Positions 30,137 through 30,185 of a stretch of DNA of 30,185 nt are shown one piece after another. The stretch is from an uncultured Eubacteriales bacterium (GTDB lineage: Bacteria > Bacillota > Clostridia > Oscillospirales > Oscillospiraceae): positions 1-30,185 of the forward strand of contig URGL01000028.1 of assembly GCA_900547405.1 (NCBI GenBank). Direction: 5' to 3'. Made by a program: the position numbers and the translations under genes. Positions within the stretch are counted from its first letter, which is position 1; the number at the start of each line of letters is the position of its first letter. Below the pieces are notes generated by a model. That model saw only the letters and a list, made by a program, of their open reading frames with translations. It was not told where the DNA came from and did no database searches.

Positions 30137-30185
30137 CCCTCTCCTGGGAGAGGGTGGCAGGGCGAAGCCCTGACGGGTGTGGGGC
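30137..30185 (+). repeat. Two-hairpin intergenic repeat, copy F (cut by window end)
   Basis: Stem 1 CCCTCTCC/GGAGAGGG (30137-30144 with 30147-30154), GTGG, stem 2 CAGGGC/GCCCTG (30158-30163 with 30167-30172, loop GAA), tail ACGGGTGTGGGGC. It starts 10 nt after the pilT stop and is nearly identical to copy D, 3.1 kb upstream. The copy may continue past the window edge. Confidence 0.85.

Noticed and set aside
12732..30185. CRISPR array
   Set aside because: The repeated elements are spread singly over 17 kb, each in a different gap, with no regular spacers and no cas genes.

Overview
The window looks like chromosomal DNA from a Gram-positive anaerobe of the class Clostridia, probably an Oscillospirales (Oscillospiraceae/Ruminococcaceae-like) gut bacterium. 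The grounds are GC-rich core genes with strong AGGAGG-type ribosome binding sites, a long single-chain PurL, separate PurO and PurV proteins in place of PurH, and short two-hairpin repeats of a kind I associate with gut Clostridia genomes. The taxonomic placement is inference.

Region 1 (1-6.1 kb) is accessory DNA, less GC-rich than the rest. It opens with the C-terminal end of a transposase followed by two tandem hairpins. Next come an ECF-type sigma factor with its overlapping membrane-anchored partner (minus strand), and a compact toxin-antitoxin-like module (ribbon-helix-helix protein, 71-aa protein, RelE/ParE toxin, Fic-family protein) behind repeated operator-like sites. A GNAT acetyltransferase with a YoaP-like C-terminus and a minus-strand AAA_14/DUF4143 ATPase close the region.

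Region 2 (6.2-14.1 kb) holds a TIGR01212-type radical SAM protein, a membrane-anchored glycerophosphodiesterase, and a tight operon of lipid kinase (DagK/YegS type), Nudix hydrolase, an unknown 133-aa protein, a VWA-domain protein and a MoxR-type AAA ATPase. A MarR regulator and a TauE/SafE permease follow; their promoter lies inside a perfect hairpin.

Region 3 (14.2-25.0 kb) is a de novo purine operon: purE, a purF-like gene, purM, purN, purO, purV (AICAR transformylase alone), purD, purL. It starts from a consensus promoter followed by a ZTP (pfl) riboswitch. The riboswitch shows its P1, P2, pseudoknot and P3 elements and an overlapping terminator, so it should turn the operon on when ZMP/ZTP builds up. 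The PurF-like protein lacks the catalytic N-terminal cysteine of the glutaminase domain. purC, purB, purK and a canonical purF are not in the window.

Region 4 (25.0-30.2 kb) has convergent glmS (minus strand) with its own promoter, then the start of a type IV pilus/type II secretion locus: a PilB/GspE ATPase with an N-terminal MshEN-like (possible c-di-GMP sensor) domain, and PilT.

A family of roughly 45-60 bp two-hairpin repeats occurs only between genes: after moxR, between purF and purM, between purV and purD, between glmS and pilB (one forward and one likely inverted, diverged copy), and after pilT. I saw no tRNA, rRNA or CRISPR array.
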